A DNA stretch of 42,329 bases from Bacteroidota bacterium (GCA_026391845.1 JAPLDG010000205.1:19477-61805), one strand, 5' to 3'; positions 23,368 through 32,331 are shown, numbered from the stretch's first letter. Notes: generated from the letters alone by a model not told the origin. Program-made: numbers and translations.

Positions 23368-25656
23368 GTGAGCGAACTTCAAAAATTTCTCAGGGTATTT
23401 CTCAAAAGATCAGTTATTCTGCTTCTGATTTTTTCCCCCCTTCTGTTCTATAATATTGTCCTTGACCCTTATGGCATATTCTTTTACCTCAGTGGCCCTT
23501 CCAGAATGGAACCCAATAAACGATTCATGAAACTGAGGTATGTTTTGAAAAACCCTGACAAATTTGATTCCTTTATTTTTGGATCTTCCAGGGCAAATTC
23601 GATTGATCCTCAAAACATCCGGAACGGAAAGTATTTTAACATGACTTACTCGAATGGCGTTCCGCGGGACCACTACAGGGATGTCAAACTGATGATTCGA
23701 AATGGTGTACAGATAAAAAACCTGCTGATCGGGATTGACTTTTTATCGCTGCTGGAAAACCCGAAGATCGTCGAAAACGATCTTCTGCGACAACCGTACC
23801 CCATTTCATTGAAAGATAAATTCAATTTTTTCAAAAGCTATATCCTCTTCCGGCCGGCAAAACGGGTAATCGACCTGACACTTTCAAAAAAGAAAAACGT
23901 TGATGAGACGAAACTGTATACATCCGGAATTGTTTTTGACACGACTGCCGATTATTATGCCCGTTTTGAACCCCAAAACCATGTAAATTCAAAAACTTTT
24001 TTAATTCCATTCGGCAACTACCAGGATTTTCCTGATGTTGAATCAGCAATCTGCGAAATCGACAGCCTGGTACGGTTTGCACGGGCCCATAAGATTAACA
24101 TCAATATTTACGTCAACCCCACCCATGTTTCAAGCTATATCAACATCAACCTGGATGCTTTTTATGATGCACTCTCACGCCTGGCATCAGTAACGGATTA
24201 TTACGATTTCAGCGGGATAAATTCAGTTACCATCAACAATCTTTATTACCACGAAACATCCCATTTCTATCTCAACGTAGGCGACATGATCATCGACAGG
24301 GTTTGTGGCCAAAAAACCGTTACCGTACCGGATGATTTCGGATACATGGTCAATAAATCAAATATAGAAAAACATATTGTAAGTCAAAGAAAGATGGTTG
24401 CGCGCTATTTCGAAGGCACTGATCCGACATTGCGCTACCATCGCCCGGTAGATTTGTACTCGCTGCGGAAGTCTGAAAAACAACCTGAACTTTTTTTAGA
24501 CAAGATCAACGGATTGCCCGTTTCACCCTCTGCAGAAACCATGCTCATTCCAACACCACTGATCCGGGTCGAAGGAAGGATGGTTGCTGAAAAGTCCGGT
24601 TCTCCGTCGGGCAAGATATTTGTAAAGATCGGAGAAAAGCTTTTCGAGGTTACCCCGAATAAAGCAACGAAACAACTCAATACATCTGGTGATGGAAATG
24701 ATTTTAAATACAAAGGCTGGAGAGTGTTTATTCCATCCCGGTTTGTTAAGGAAGGGGAGCAGGACCTGTCCTTGGTTCAGATGAATCCAAACAACAGGGA
24801 ATATGCGGTTACAGGGAATTTTAAAAAAGTGAAAGTAATTCTTCAAAAAAAGGTTGTACGTCTTGAATCTCTGACACCACTGGACCAGAAAGCCAGCCTT
24901 TATGTTGACTTTATCAACGGAAGAAGCCCTGGCAAATTCAACGTTCTTTTCGACAATCAGCACTTCATCAATTTAAAAGGATGGGCTATTGACCTTCAGG
25001 CAAAACAACACAGCGGGGGCGTTATAGTCTATCTGGATGAAAAGCCTTTTATTTCACAGTTCATTTTCGAGCGGCAGGATTTGGCAAGAAAAATGAAACC
25101 CGATGAAAAGATTGGCGCCGGATGGGGAATTGTTATTCCGGTCGATAGCCTGGAAGAAGGCATACATGACCTCACCTTTACAGTATTGAATGCTGACCTT
25201 AACGGATATTTTTCTTCTGATTTGAAATATCAATTTCAGTACGTCAAAACAGAAGGAGAGGACCTTTTAAAGGGCGCTACTGCTTCAGATGAAACGACTG
25301 CCTATTCGGTCGATTTTATCAATGAAACAGGGGTGGGAAAAGCAAGACAACCTATTGTTGCTGCTGAACCGACCATCAGGCTGTCGGGTTGGGCGGTAGA
25401 TCGTCCCGGGAACAACGTTGCAAAGGCTGTCAGTCTTGAAATTGACGGAAAATCATTCAAGGCGTTTTATGGATTCGACCGCAAGGATGTTGCCAGGTAT
25501 CTGAAAAGCGAAATTTATCGCAATTCCGGATGGAAGGCTGAAATACCAGCATCTTCTATTGGTAAGGGAGAACATAAACTTCTTCTGAAAATACTGGCAA
25601 ACAACAAGATGGTTTATTATTCCACGATAAAACCGGTTGTTTTCACCGTGAAATGA
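23368..25656 (+). CDS. SGNH-like acyltransferase partner with three beta-sandwich modules
   Basis: A 762-aa protein read from a GTG at 23368, 4 bp after the MBOAT stop; no ATG precedes the membrane helix (FLRVFLKRSVILLLIFSPLLFY, about residues 5-30). Residues ~55-310 are a DltD/SGNH-like domain with FGSSRANSID (S73/S74) and, at the other end, ETSHFYLNVGDMIIDRV (H299), where glutamate 296 stands at the acidic position. Three beta-rich modules follow (about 379-490, 509-626, 647-761), each with a GW/GR start, an R-x-D-[VL]-A or equivalent, a GW turn, and an L..G.H.L end. The same module occurs in the proteins at 27581 and 31324. Its place beside an MBOAT suggests O-acylation of an exported glycan; the modules may hold that glycan (inference). 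Confidence 0.85.
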   Translation: MSELQKFLRVFLKRSVILLLIFSPLLFYNIVLDPYGIFFYLSGPSRMEPNKRFMKLRYVLKNPDKFDSFIFGSSRANSIDPQNIRNGKYFNMTYSNGVPRDHYRDVKLMIRNGVQIKNLLIGIDFLSLLENPKIVENDLLRQPYPISLKDKFNFFKSYILFRPAKRVIDLTLSKKKNVDETKLYTSGIVFDTTADYYARFEPQNHVNSKTFLIPFGNYQDFPDVESAICEIDSLVRFARAHKININIYVNPTHVSSYININLDAFYDALSRLASVTDYYDFSGINSVTINNLYYHETSHFYLNVGDMIIDRVCGQKTVTVPDDFGYMVNKSNIEKHIVSQRKMVARYFEGTDPTLRYHRPVDLYSLRKSEKQPELFLDKINGLPVSPSAETMLIPTPLIRVEGRMVAEKSGSPSGKIFVKIGEKLFEVTPNKATKQLNTSGDGNDFKYKGWRVFIPSRFVKEGEQDLSLVQMNPNNREYAVTGNFKKVKVILQKKVVRLESLTPLDQKASLYVDFINGRSPGKFNVLFDNQHFINLKGWAIDLQAKQHSGGVIVYLDEKPFISQFIFERQDLARKMKPDEKIGAGWGIVIPVDSLEEGIHDLTFTVLNADLNGYFSSDLKYQFQYVKTEGEDLLKGATASDETTAYSVDFINETGVGKARQPIVAAEPTIRLSGWAVDRPGNNVAKAVSLEIDGKSFKAFYGFDRKDVARYLKSEIYRNSGWKAEIPASSIGKGEHKLLLKILANNKMVYYSTIKPVVFTVK

Positions 25657-25672
25657 ATCAATCTTTTCTCGT

Positions 25673-26911
25673 TCACTTCTTCGCTTCGGCTGAATAGCAA
25701 TACACCCACCCGTCATATCCTGCAACAACCAGGTTGTTGCCATCCAGGGCTGGTGCGCCAAAAATTCCACCAAGCTTTCGGTACATTGTATGCATGTCGA
25801 GGGGTGTAACGATTAACTTGACAATGTCGTCTCGGAAAGCATCATTGGGTTTTAGCCAGTCAAGATGGTTTGCCTTGTAACTGTCCAGTTCTGCTGTCCA
25901 TTTGATTTCGCCATTCGTAAGGTCAACTCCATGAACCTTGCCTCCCAGGGTTCCGAAATAACCCATTTTTTTACCGATCGCACAACCTCCGGAAACAATA
26001 AACCCGGCCGGAGCCTGCCATAATTGTCTGCCGGTGCGGATATCGAATGCAAATAATGAACGATCATCGGCAGTGCCCACATAGATCACCGTATCATTGG
26101 CGGTAACCGGCAATGACCAACCCGACGAGAACTGTTTCATCCAGTTACAAAACCCACCTCTCATGTCAATCGCGTATAGATTGTAGTCTCTCGCACCTGT
26201 AAAAACCATCCCGGCTGCAATGACCGGACTGCCGGTTACCTCTCCTGTTGGAAAAGAATATTTTCCGGTAGTTTTGAATTTCCAGGCCAGGGTGCCTGTT
26301 TTCCGATCAATGGCATATAAATTTCCGTCGAATGAACCGGCATAAAGCCAGTTTTTGCTGATCGCCGGCCGTGAATGAACCAATCCTCCGGTTTTATAAG
26401 TCCACCTGAGGTAACCATCCGTGATGGAAAGTGCATATACGTATTCTCCTGAGCCAAAATAGATCGTTGAATCAACAATCACCGGCGTGGAATTATAATA
26501 ATCGGCATAATCGTGCTGGAGGTCGCCTAAATATCCCGTCATCGTCTGAAAAATACCATCAACCCTTCCGGAATCCTTATCCATCCTGTATAGATAGCCA
26601 TCGCTGCTCAGCAGGAACAAACGCTGCGTGGCAATACAGGCCGAAGAACGGATTGGTCCGCCTGTCAGTAATTTCCATTTCAACTTTCCTGTTGCCAGAT
26701 CCAATGCATATAACGCGCTGTCCAGACTGCCAATAAAGGCGGTCCCCCCGTCAATAACAGGTGTACCGACAATCGGTCCGTTTGTTTTAAATTTCCAGAG
26801 AAGATCGGGTTTTGCCGTAATATCGACCGGCAAAGGGTTAGGATTTTCAATGAGTTGGCTGTTTGCATGATTAACAACCAATAACAGCAATATAAGGATC
26901 TTAATTTTCAT
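25673..26911 (-). CDS. Secreted PQQ-type beta-propeller protein (BamB-like)
   Basis: A 412-aa protein with a signal peptide (MKIKILILLLLVVNHANSQ) and PQQ-like repeats filling the rest. Blade signatures recur: DLLWKFKTNGPIVGTPVIDGG, ALYALDLATGKLKWKLLTGGPI, GYLRWTYKTGGLVHSRPAIS, NLYAIDRKTGTLAWKFKTTGKY, SLFAFDIRTGRQLWQAP, KVHGVDLTNGEIKWTAEL. The fold is shared by BamB and quinoprotein dehydrogenases; residues needed for PQQ binding cannot be judged here, and no dehydrogenase domain is present. I chose the ATG at 26911 since the frame's earlier ATG at 26932 lies between the -7 box and the signal peptide. It sits inside the glycan locus but has its own promoter. Confidence 0.85.
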   Translation of the reverse strand: MKIKILILLLLVVNHANSQLIENPNPLPVDITAKPDLLWKFKTNGPIVGTPVIDGGTAFIGSLDSALYALDLATGKLKWKLLTGGPIRSSACIATQRLFLLSSDGYLYRMDKDSGRVDGIFQTMTGYLGDLQHDYADYYNSTPVIVDSTIYFGSGEYVYALSITDGYLRWTYKTGGLVHSRPAISKNWLYAGSFDGNLYAIDRKTGTLAWKFKTTGKYSFPTGEVTGSPVIAAGMVFTGARDYNLYAIDMRGGFCNWMKQFSSGWSLPVTANDTVIYVGTADDRSLFAFDIRTGRQLWQAPAGFIVSGGCAIGKKMGYFGTLGGKVHGVDLTNGEIKWTAELDSYKANHLDWLKPNDAFRDDIVKLIVTPLDMHTMYRKLGGIFGAPALDGNNLVVAGYDGWVYCYSAEAKK

Positions 26912-26929
26912 ATGCGTGATTGTTTGATG

Positions 26930-26960
26930 CAAAGATACAACTAATTAAAAACCGGACAAG
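26930..26960 (-). promoter_or_regulatory. Promoter of the beta-propeller gene
   Basis: Minus strand: CTTG (26960-26957), 19-bp spacer, TATCTTTG (26937-26930). Both boxes and the spacing match the consensus; the leader is about 15 nt to the ATG at 26911. Confidence 0.65.
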
Positions 26961-27003
26961 TCACGTGTACCTGTCACCATTTTTGTCACGCGTCACCTGT
27001 CAC
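26960..27003. repeat. Five GTCAC pentamers
   Basis: GTCAC begins at 26960, 26973, 26985, 26992 and 26999, around the stop codon of the small membrane protein and just upstream of the beta-propeller promoter. Spacing is irregular, so it is not a simple tandem repeat. Confidence 0.5.
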
Positions 27004-27370
27004 GCACCACCCTCTTCAATGTCCCTTGCCTGCGTTTTCTAACCCCCCAGATGGCGGTTGCAGGAATCACGAAAATAGCTGTCGGGATTGTCGATTCAAC
27101 CGGTTTTGGAGTGCCCTTCATGCTGTGAACGCCATAAGTCAGCCCGATGGAAACAGCCGAAGGGATGACCATTGCTGCCACCAAAGCAAGCGTTCGTCTG
27201 CCGATCCTTGTTGCCAGGTACTCGCATCCGCGCATGATGGCACCCCCGAACAGAAAAGTATAACTTCCCTGTTTCAAAGCGGCAGTTGATGCTCCAACCA
27301 AATCATCGGTATCATGGTAATTTATTCCAAAAACAATGCAACTCAACACACCAGCCCCGATAAATCCCAT
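26993..27370 (-). CDS. Small membrane protein of unknown function
   Basis: A 125-aa protein with about four hydrophobic segments: GFIGAGVLSCIVFGI, YTFLFGGAIMRG, TLALVAAMVIPSAVSIGLTYGV and STIPTAIFVIPATAIWGV, then a basic tail GVRKRRQGTLKRVVRDR. I do not recognise the family. The start is uncertain: the same frame stays open upstream of the ATG at 27370 all the way to the stop of the previous gene at 27581, about 70 codons without ATG, GTG or TTG, and that stretch reads like plausible protein (FKRITVFGNRFVDYK just before the Met). It follows the beta-module protein by ~210 bp, and no promoter was seen. Confidence is moderate that it is expressed. Confidence 0.6.
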   Translation of the reverse strand: MGFIGAGVLSCIVFGINYHDTDDLVGASTAALKQGSYTFLFGGAIMRGCEYLATRIGRRTLALVAAMVIPSAVSIGLTYGVHSMKGTPKPVESTIPTAIFVIPATAIWGVRKRRQGTLKRVVRDR

Positions 27371-27580
27371 TTTATAATCGACAAACCGGTTACCAAAAAC
27401 AGTGATTCGTTTAAAAAGGGTGGAATTGTTGGTTCGCTTTCTGTAGATGTTGGGTTTCAGATAAGATATGTTTTTGATAACATTAGGGTTTGTGAAAGGA
27501 TTTAAGGATGTCGAAGTGAAAAGAATTAACTCATTAACCTCATCCTGTTCCTGTTGAAAATCCTTATCAAAAAACAGAAT

Positions 27581-28504
27581 CTATTTGCCAATATCGATAA
27601 ACTTTTGGCTATACACAAGAGTAACGTATAACCCTAACTGATAATTGCCTGCTTCTAAATTTTCCGATGAAATGGTTGCTTTAAAACCAGTCGAATCCAG
27701 GTTGAATCCATATTTGTTAAAAGCCTTGGTAATATCCTTCCTTTCCCGAATGTTAACACTAAAAATATATTTCTTCCCGGGTTTCTTTAAAAGTATATAC
27801 GATTTGAGGGATCCTGCATCCAAACCTGTTAAAAAGGCCCATCCGACGATTGTTGAAATCTTTCCGGTGCTTTCAACTTTATCGAAAAAATAACTGATCT
27901 TTTTTGTCGGCTTTTGAATATCTAAAGATACCTGATGTGACACTGGTTCTGTTCCAACCTCAGTTTCTGGCTTTGATCCTGCATTAAGTAAAAAAGCCTT
28001 TCCGCCTGATATTTTTAACGTTTCGTTGGTAAGGGAATAATATTTCCCCGTTTCATCCTCAACAACAAATCCAATCTGATAAGCAAATTCTTTGAGCTGG
28101 TATAAAGGCAAAAACAACTCAAATCCATGATTGTCAATTCCTCCAACCAACTGAAAGGTTCGCGAAACATCAGGTCGGCTAAGGTCGTCTTTTACAATAT
28201 CAAAAATGAGGGTTTCACCTTTAGACTTAAGTACGAAATACAAATTTCTATTTCCCTTTTTTAGGTTTTTGTTAAAGACCCAACCGCTGATGCACAAAGC
28301 ATCTTTATCATTCAATGTCATCGGTGTTAACCTGTCAATTTGAAAACTAGGATTATCTGTTTTTATCGGTAAGCTGATATCAACCAATCTTGCCTCTCCT
28401 TCAGCATCATTAGATCCATTGAAAACGGTATGGTTAAAAAAAAGATATAGAATCACCAATATTGGTGGGATTATAATCATGGCAATCCGCTTCCCGTTTT
28501 TCAT
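27581..28504 (-). CDS. Membrane-anchored two-module beta-sandwich protein, copy A
   Basis: A 307-aa protein with an N-terminal anchor helix (residues ~7-27, IAMIIIPPILVILYLFF) and a periplasmic part. After a juxtamembrane EARLVDISLP sequence come two related modules: A (about 55-165: ALCISGWVFN ... LSRPDVSRTF ... DNHGFELFLPLYQL ... YQIGFVV) and B (about 190-305: TIVGWAFLTG ... ERKDITKAF ... DSTGFKATISSENLEAGNYQLGLYV). The protein at 31324 has the same layout. Order in the operon is MBOAT 2, AlgJ-like protein, then this gene 46 bp later, so it probably serves that acyltransferase. No enzyme motif is visible; a binding or scaffold role is inference. I recognise no named family. Confidence 0.78.
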   Translation of the reverse strand: MKNGKRIAMIIIPPILVILYLFFNHTVFNGSNDAEGEARLVDISLPIKTDNPSFQIDRLTPMTLNDKDALCISGWVFNKNLKKGNRNLYFVLKSKGETLIFDIVKDDLSRPDVSRTFQLVGGIDNHGFELFLPLYQLKEFAYQIGFVVEDETGKYYSLTNETLKISGGKAFLLNAGSKPETEVGTEPVSHQVSLDIQKPTKKISYFFDKVESTGKISTIVGWAFLTGLDAGSLKSYILLKKPGKKYIFSVNIRERKDITKAFNKYGFNLDSTGFKATISSENLEAGNYQLGLYVTLVYSQKFIDIGK

Positions 28505-28550
28505 TTAATTCCCTCCAGCATTGAAAAAGTATCCCACGGACTCATTAGAA

Positions 28551-29690
28551 TTAATACAAATTAACAAAATAATCGAGCTCACGTTCAACCGTTTCACTAA
28601 TCACTATATCGGGCTGTTCGATAGCTATAACATCCTTATTTACTTTACTGTAAACAAATATTGTTTCACCAAAACTCTCAGCAATATATCGAACTAAACT
28701 AGCAAGGAAAGAATCGCCAAAAACCAATACTTTTAACGGTTTCCCTGTACAAGTAAAACGACGTTCATATGTTGATGGTTCACCGAAATGATCTTTGGGC
28801 ATAGGTAATTGCTGTTTGCCTTCGACTGCCTGTGGCATTTCTAAAGGACAAAGCCGTATATCGTATTCGATCAAATTCGTTTGCAGCGTTTTACAAAAAT
28901 CTTTCTGCCCACTTTCTGCGGTGTCAATTCTGAAATTATTGAGACTCAGAGGTGAAACTTGGGGAAAATCCAACTTAATCCATTTGATTAGCGTATAATA
29001 TCCAAGATAGGCCCCTGCCTGGTTCCAATGGCTGTCTGTCTTATGATACAGCCTTACATGAGGCAATAGCACGAAATCTTCCTTCAAATCAATGACCCGG
29101 ATATTCCTTTTTGCCAATTCCTCTGTAATCTGCTCTAATTTGGTAGGTCTTGGGGACTTCTCAATTGGTAAAAACTGCCCATAGACAGTTGCTTTCCCCG
29201 GTGCGACAGCAAAATAGAATTTAATCCCTTTTTTAAAGAGGTATGAGTTATAATAAGCAATGTTATCTGCACATTGTTTCAATTCGTCTGGTCCAAATAC
29301 TTTTATTCCTTTTGATTCCTTTATAGCATCACTGTTAATGTCGCCAATAAAAAACCAACCTTTTTCTCCAATAACAACTCTGTCGGGAACAGGGCTGACG
29401 TTAAAAATATGCATTTTAATGTCTCGATACAATCGGAATAAAACATTTCGAAAAGGCATGTTATCATTAACATATTTGTTGAACCCTGCTAAAAAGTCAG
29501 AGGCCTCATGATACGATTCAATTCCATCTTTCAATTTTAAAGCAGGCATTTTAGGCATAAGCGCCATTGGCCTGTTTTCAAAATTCTGCGTATTTTTATA
29601 CAATCCAGTGATCAGGAAAAATGACGGGGAGATAATCAACACCAAAAAGATGCATATCAGAAGGATGTATATGAATGATTTATTCTTCAT
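28551..29690 (-). CDS. AlgJ/AlgX-like SGNH acetyltransferase
   Basis: A 379-aa periplasmic enzyme anchored by an N-terminal helix (YILLICIFLVLIISPSFFLI). The ALGX/SGNH-like domain has D219-S-H221 in KTDSHWNQAGAYLGYY and the nucleophile S327 in VLVFGDSFLASLV, which together make the Ser-His-Asp triad of AlgJ and AlgX. GEKGWFFIGD near residue 105 is another hallmark. In alginate and similar systems this protein takes the acetyl group delivered by the MBOAT protein and puts it on the exported sugar chain. The MBOAT gene ends 2 bp upstream, so the pair is translationally coupled. Confidence 0.92.
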   Translation of the reverse strand: MKNKSFIYILLICIFLVLIISPSFFLITGLYKNTQNFENRPMALMPKMPALKLKDGIESYHEASDFLAGFNKYVNDNMPFRNVLFRLYRDIKMHIFNVSPVPDRVVIGEKGWFFIGDINSDAIKESKGIKVFGPDELKQCADNIAYYNSYLFKKGIKFYFAVAPGKATVYGQFLPIEKSPRPTKLEQITEELAKRNIRVIDLKEDFVLLPHVRLYHKTDSHWNQAGAYLGYYTLIKWIKLDFPQVSPLSLNNFRIDTAESGQKDFCKTLQTNLIEYDIRLCPLEMPQAVEGKQQLPMPKDHFGEPSTYERRFTCTGKPLKVLVFGDSFLASLVRYIAESFGETIFVYSKVNKDVIAIEQPDIVISETVERELDYFVNLY

Positions 29691-29692
29691 TG

Positions 29693-31171
29693 CTAAAATC
29701 TTGCGTAGATAAAAGCATTATAGGTGCCCACTATGATATGCGATATGGAAACAATAAAAAGGAGTGATAAAAAAATCACCCCGGCAAACGAAATCAAATT
29801 TCTGTAATATGAATTCATCTTCATGAACATCGCAGCTTTTTCTCTCATCATGGGATAAACCGGAGTAGAAAATATAATTGCAATCAACGTCATGAACAGG
29901 ATTTCATGATTAAGATAAAAAAACCGCAGGTAGCTGTTTAGAGAAACATCTCCATGTGAAAAAGAGAACAACTTTACAAAATAGTTTGCTGCCTGATGCA
30001 GGTTTTCTGTTCTGAATATAACCCAGCCAAACACGATAACCAACAGTGTGTAAAGATGCTGAAGGGGTATAGGACCACGTTTCAGGATCCTGCCGAACCC
30101 GATATGTTCAATGGAAATGAAAATTCCGTACCATAGTCCCCAGGCAACGAAATTCCAGGAAGCACCATGCCAGATTCCGCAAGTAAGAAAAGTGATGAAG
30201 ATCGCTAAAAGATAAATAATGTGATCTGTTCGGACGGTCAGATAAGATTCCTTTTTCAACTTCCTTGAGACGGAATATGCCATGGGCAGGAACAGGTAAT
30301 CTCTTAACCACGAAGATAAGGTGATGTGCCATCTCTTCCAGAACTCCTGTATATTTCTCGAAATATATGGATAATTAAAATTTTCCGGGAAGTCAAATCC
30401 AAACATCTTGCCTAACCCGATTGCCATGTCAGAATACCCCGAGAAATCAAAGTAAATCTGAAAAGTATAGGCGATAATCCCGCCCCAGGCCATTGATGTT
30501 GATAATTCCGATAACGGTGTGCTAAAAACACTATCGGCTGCAATCGCAAAGGTGTTGGCCACTATCATTTTTTTTGCCAGCCCGATAATAAACCGCTCAA
30601 TTCCTTTAGAGAAATTGGTGATACTGATATTTTTTTTTGTAAGCTGTTGCTGAATATCAATATATCGCACAATCGGCCCGGCGATCAATGGAGGAAACAT
30701 AGCAACATACGTGGCAAACTCAATGAAATTACGGCTGGCTTTTACTTTCGAATGATATACATCCAGCGTGTAGGAGATTGTTTTAAAAGTAAAGAAGCTA
30801 ATTCCAAGCGGGGCTGCCAAACCAGGAAGTGCTTTCAAATATGAAAATTCTATGCCAAAAAAGGTCAGAAAATCATGGAACGCCGTAAATGTAAAATTAT
30901 AATACTTGAAGAATCCCAGTAACAGCAAGTTAATAAGAAGAGAAAGAATCAGTCCCAACTTCCTTTTCCCATCTTCAATCAACAGCCCGCAATTATAATT
31001 TGCAACTGCCGAGTATAAAAGAATCAACACAAATACCTGATCACCCCAGGTGTATAAGGCCAGGCTGAAAAGCAAAAGAGAAAAGTTTTTTAATTTCCCG
31101 GGAACAAAATAAAATAATCCAAGGGCCAATGGCAAAAACAGAAACAGAAAAATAATACTGTTGAACTGCAT
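29693..31171 (-). CDS. MBOAT O-acyltransferase (AlgI-like), copy 2
   Basis: A 492-aa polytopic membrane acyltransferase paired with the AlgJ-like gene that follows. Core motifs: LGFFKYYNFTF, GISFFTFKTISYTLDVY, EFWKRWHITLSSWLRDYLFLP and GIWHGASWNFVAWGLWYGIFI. H335 is present, but the second histidine of the usual WHG...HG pair is a tyrosine (Y348) here, while both are kept in copies 1 and 3. Otherwise length and helices are normal. It starts 152 bp after the upstream beta-module gene, and no promoter box was recognised there, so read-through from 32332-32362 is likely. Confidence 0.94.
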   Translation of the reverse strand: MQFNSIIFLFLFLPLALGLFYFVPGKLKNFSLLLFSLALYTWGDQVFVLILLYSAVANYNCGLLIEDGKRKLGLILSLLINLLLLGFFKYYNFTFTAFHDFLTFFGIEFSYLKALPGLAAPLGISFFTFKTISYTLDVYHSKVKASRNFIEFATYVAMFPPLIAGPIVRYIDIQQQLTKKNISITNFSKGIERFIIGLAKKMIVANTFAIAADSVFSTPLSELSTSMAWGGIIAYTFQIYFDFSGYSDMAIGLGKMFGFDFPENFNYPYISRNIQEFWKRWHITLSSWLRDYLFLPMAYSVSRKLKKESYLTVRTDHIIYLLAIFITFLTCGIWHGASWNFVAWGLWYGIFISIEHIGFGRILKRGPIPLQHLYTLLVIVFGWVIFRTENLHQAANYFVKLFSFSHGDVSLNSYLRFFYLNHEILFMTLIAIIFSTPVYPMMREKAAMFMKMNSYYRNLISFAGVIFLSLLFIVSISHIIVGTYNAFIYARF

Positions 31172-31323
31172 GAAACAAAAAGCATTATTTAGTGGTTAAC
31201 ACTCTATTCTTCTGTACACTCCAGATTAATCAGTTATTCACCATCTACTCTTTCAGAAGCATGCTGCATGCCATCAGGAATAAAAATGGAAGAGCAAAGA
31301 AGGTATCTGCCAAAACAGATCAT

Positions 31324-32253
31324 CTATTTTTCGATAGTGATCGGTTTTTTGTTGTAAACGATTCCGGCCTGGTTTCCATTGATGATGTACAAACCTACCT
31401 CATAATTTCCACTTTCCAGATTTGATATTGGAATTGAAGATGTAAAACCGGATGAATCAAGGTTAAGCTTCTCTTTAATTAAAACTCTTGTTACGTCGGC
31501 TCTGAGAATTAAACTAACATCATAAACGGTCACCTTTTTATCTTTCTTCAACAGGATAAAGGTGTTTTTTGAGCCGGCATTCATCCCCTTTAAAAATCCC
31601 CATCCGGTAACGTTGATATAGTCACCAGACTGCTTAACCTTATCGAAACAACAGGTTATTTCACGGGTTGGTTGAACAAATTTCAAATCCACTTTATGCG
31701 CAATTGTTCCGGGATCTGATCCTGCTTCAACTTTTAGGGGAGAACCATCGTCAGGGATGATTAAATTTTTATTTGCACTTACATAATATTTTCCTGTCCC
31801 ATCCATGATGACAAAACCAACTTTATAAGAGTCACCTTTAATCAGCTCTTTCGCCGGAAATGTAACAACAAATCCGTGGCTGTCAACAAGGCTGTCAAGG
31901 TGCAATGCCGCCGAAACGTCAGGTCTGGACAGACTGCTCTTTGTTATTTTATAAATGAAGGAGTTGTTTTTCGAACTAAGGACCAGGTACATGTCTCTTT
32001 TCTCCTGGGCCGCGTTTTCTTTACAAACCCAACCGCGAATAGAGATAGCATCTTTCCATCTCAGCTTGGTTCTTTCAACGATGTCCAGGACATTTTTCAT
32101 TTTTCTTGTCTCTGTAGGAATTTGGATATCTGCTATTCTTGCCTCATCGTCTGATACCATTTTGACATTATAATAATAAAGTCCGGAAATCAGAACAACA
32201 ACTAACACTACGGCTGCAATAATATTGGTGGTCATTTTTTTACTCACTGCCAT
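31324..32253 (-). CDS. Membrane-anchored two-module beta-sandwich protein, copy B
   Basis: A 309-aa paralogue of the protein at 27581. The anchor helix spans about residues 9-28 (TNIIAAVVLVVVLISGLYYY), then EARIADIQIP, then module A (AISIRGWVCK ... LSRPDVSAAL ... DSHGFVVTFPAKELIKGDSYKVGFVI) and module B (INVTGWGFLKG ... LRADVTRVL ... DSSGFTSSIPISNLESGNYEVGLYI). Both paralogues stop within a few residues of the same point. It has its own promoter and, unusually for this phylum, a full AAGGAGG Shine-Dalgarno, so it is probably well expressed. Function is unknown; position between two MBOAT/SGNH pairs points to a part in glycan acylation or display. Confidence 0.78.
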   Translation of the reverse strand: MAVSKKMTTNIIAAVVLVVVLISGLYYYNVKMVSDDEARIADIQIPTETRKMKNVLDIVERTKLRWKDAISIRGWVCKENAAQEKRDMYLVLSSKNNSFIYKITKSSLSRPDVSAALHLDSLVDSHGFVVTFPAKELIKGDSYKVGFVIMDGTGKYYVSANKNLIIPDDGSPLKVEAGSDPGTIAHKVDLKFVQPTREITCCFDKVKQSGDYINVTGWGFLKGMNAGSKNTFILLKKDKKVTVYDVSLILRADVTRVLIKEKLNLDSSGFTSSIPISNLESGNYEVGLYIINGNQAGIVYNKKPITIEK

Positions 32254-32260
32254 TTTTTAT

Positions 32261-32267
32261 CCTCCTT
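32261..32267 (-). promoter_or_regulatory. Perfect Shine-Dalgarno sequence
   Basis: AAGGAGG on the minus strand, 7 nt before the ATG at 32253. Most Bacteroidota genes, and nearly all others in this window, lack such a site. Confidence 0.7.
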
Positions 32268-32331
32268 GTTTTATTTTGCTTTTTAATCCTGGTTTGTTAT
32301 AAATCCAGACGGCTGTCTGTCAATTTTTTTG

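Noticed and set aside
26993-28504. TAG readthrough joining the beta-module protein (27581) to the in-frame small membrane protein
   Set aside because: The paralogue at 31324 ends at the same point of module B, so the TAG is a natural stop. The open frame after it is noted separately as a start problem.
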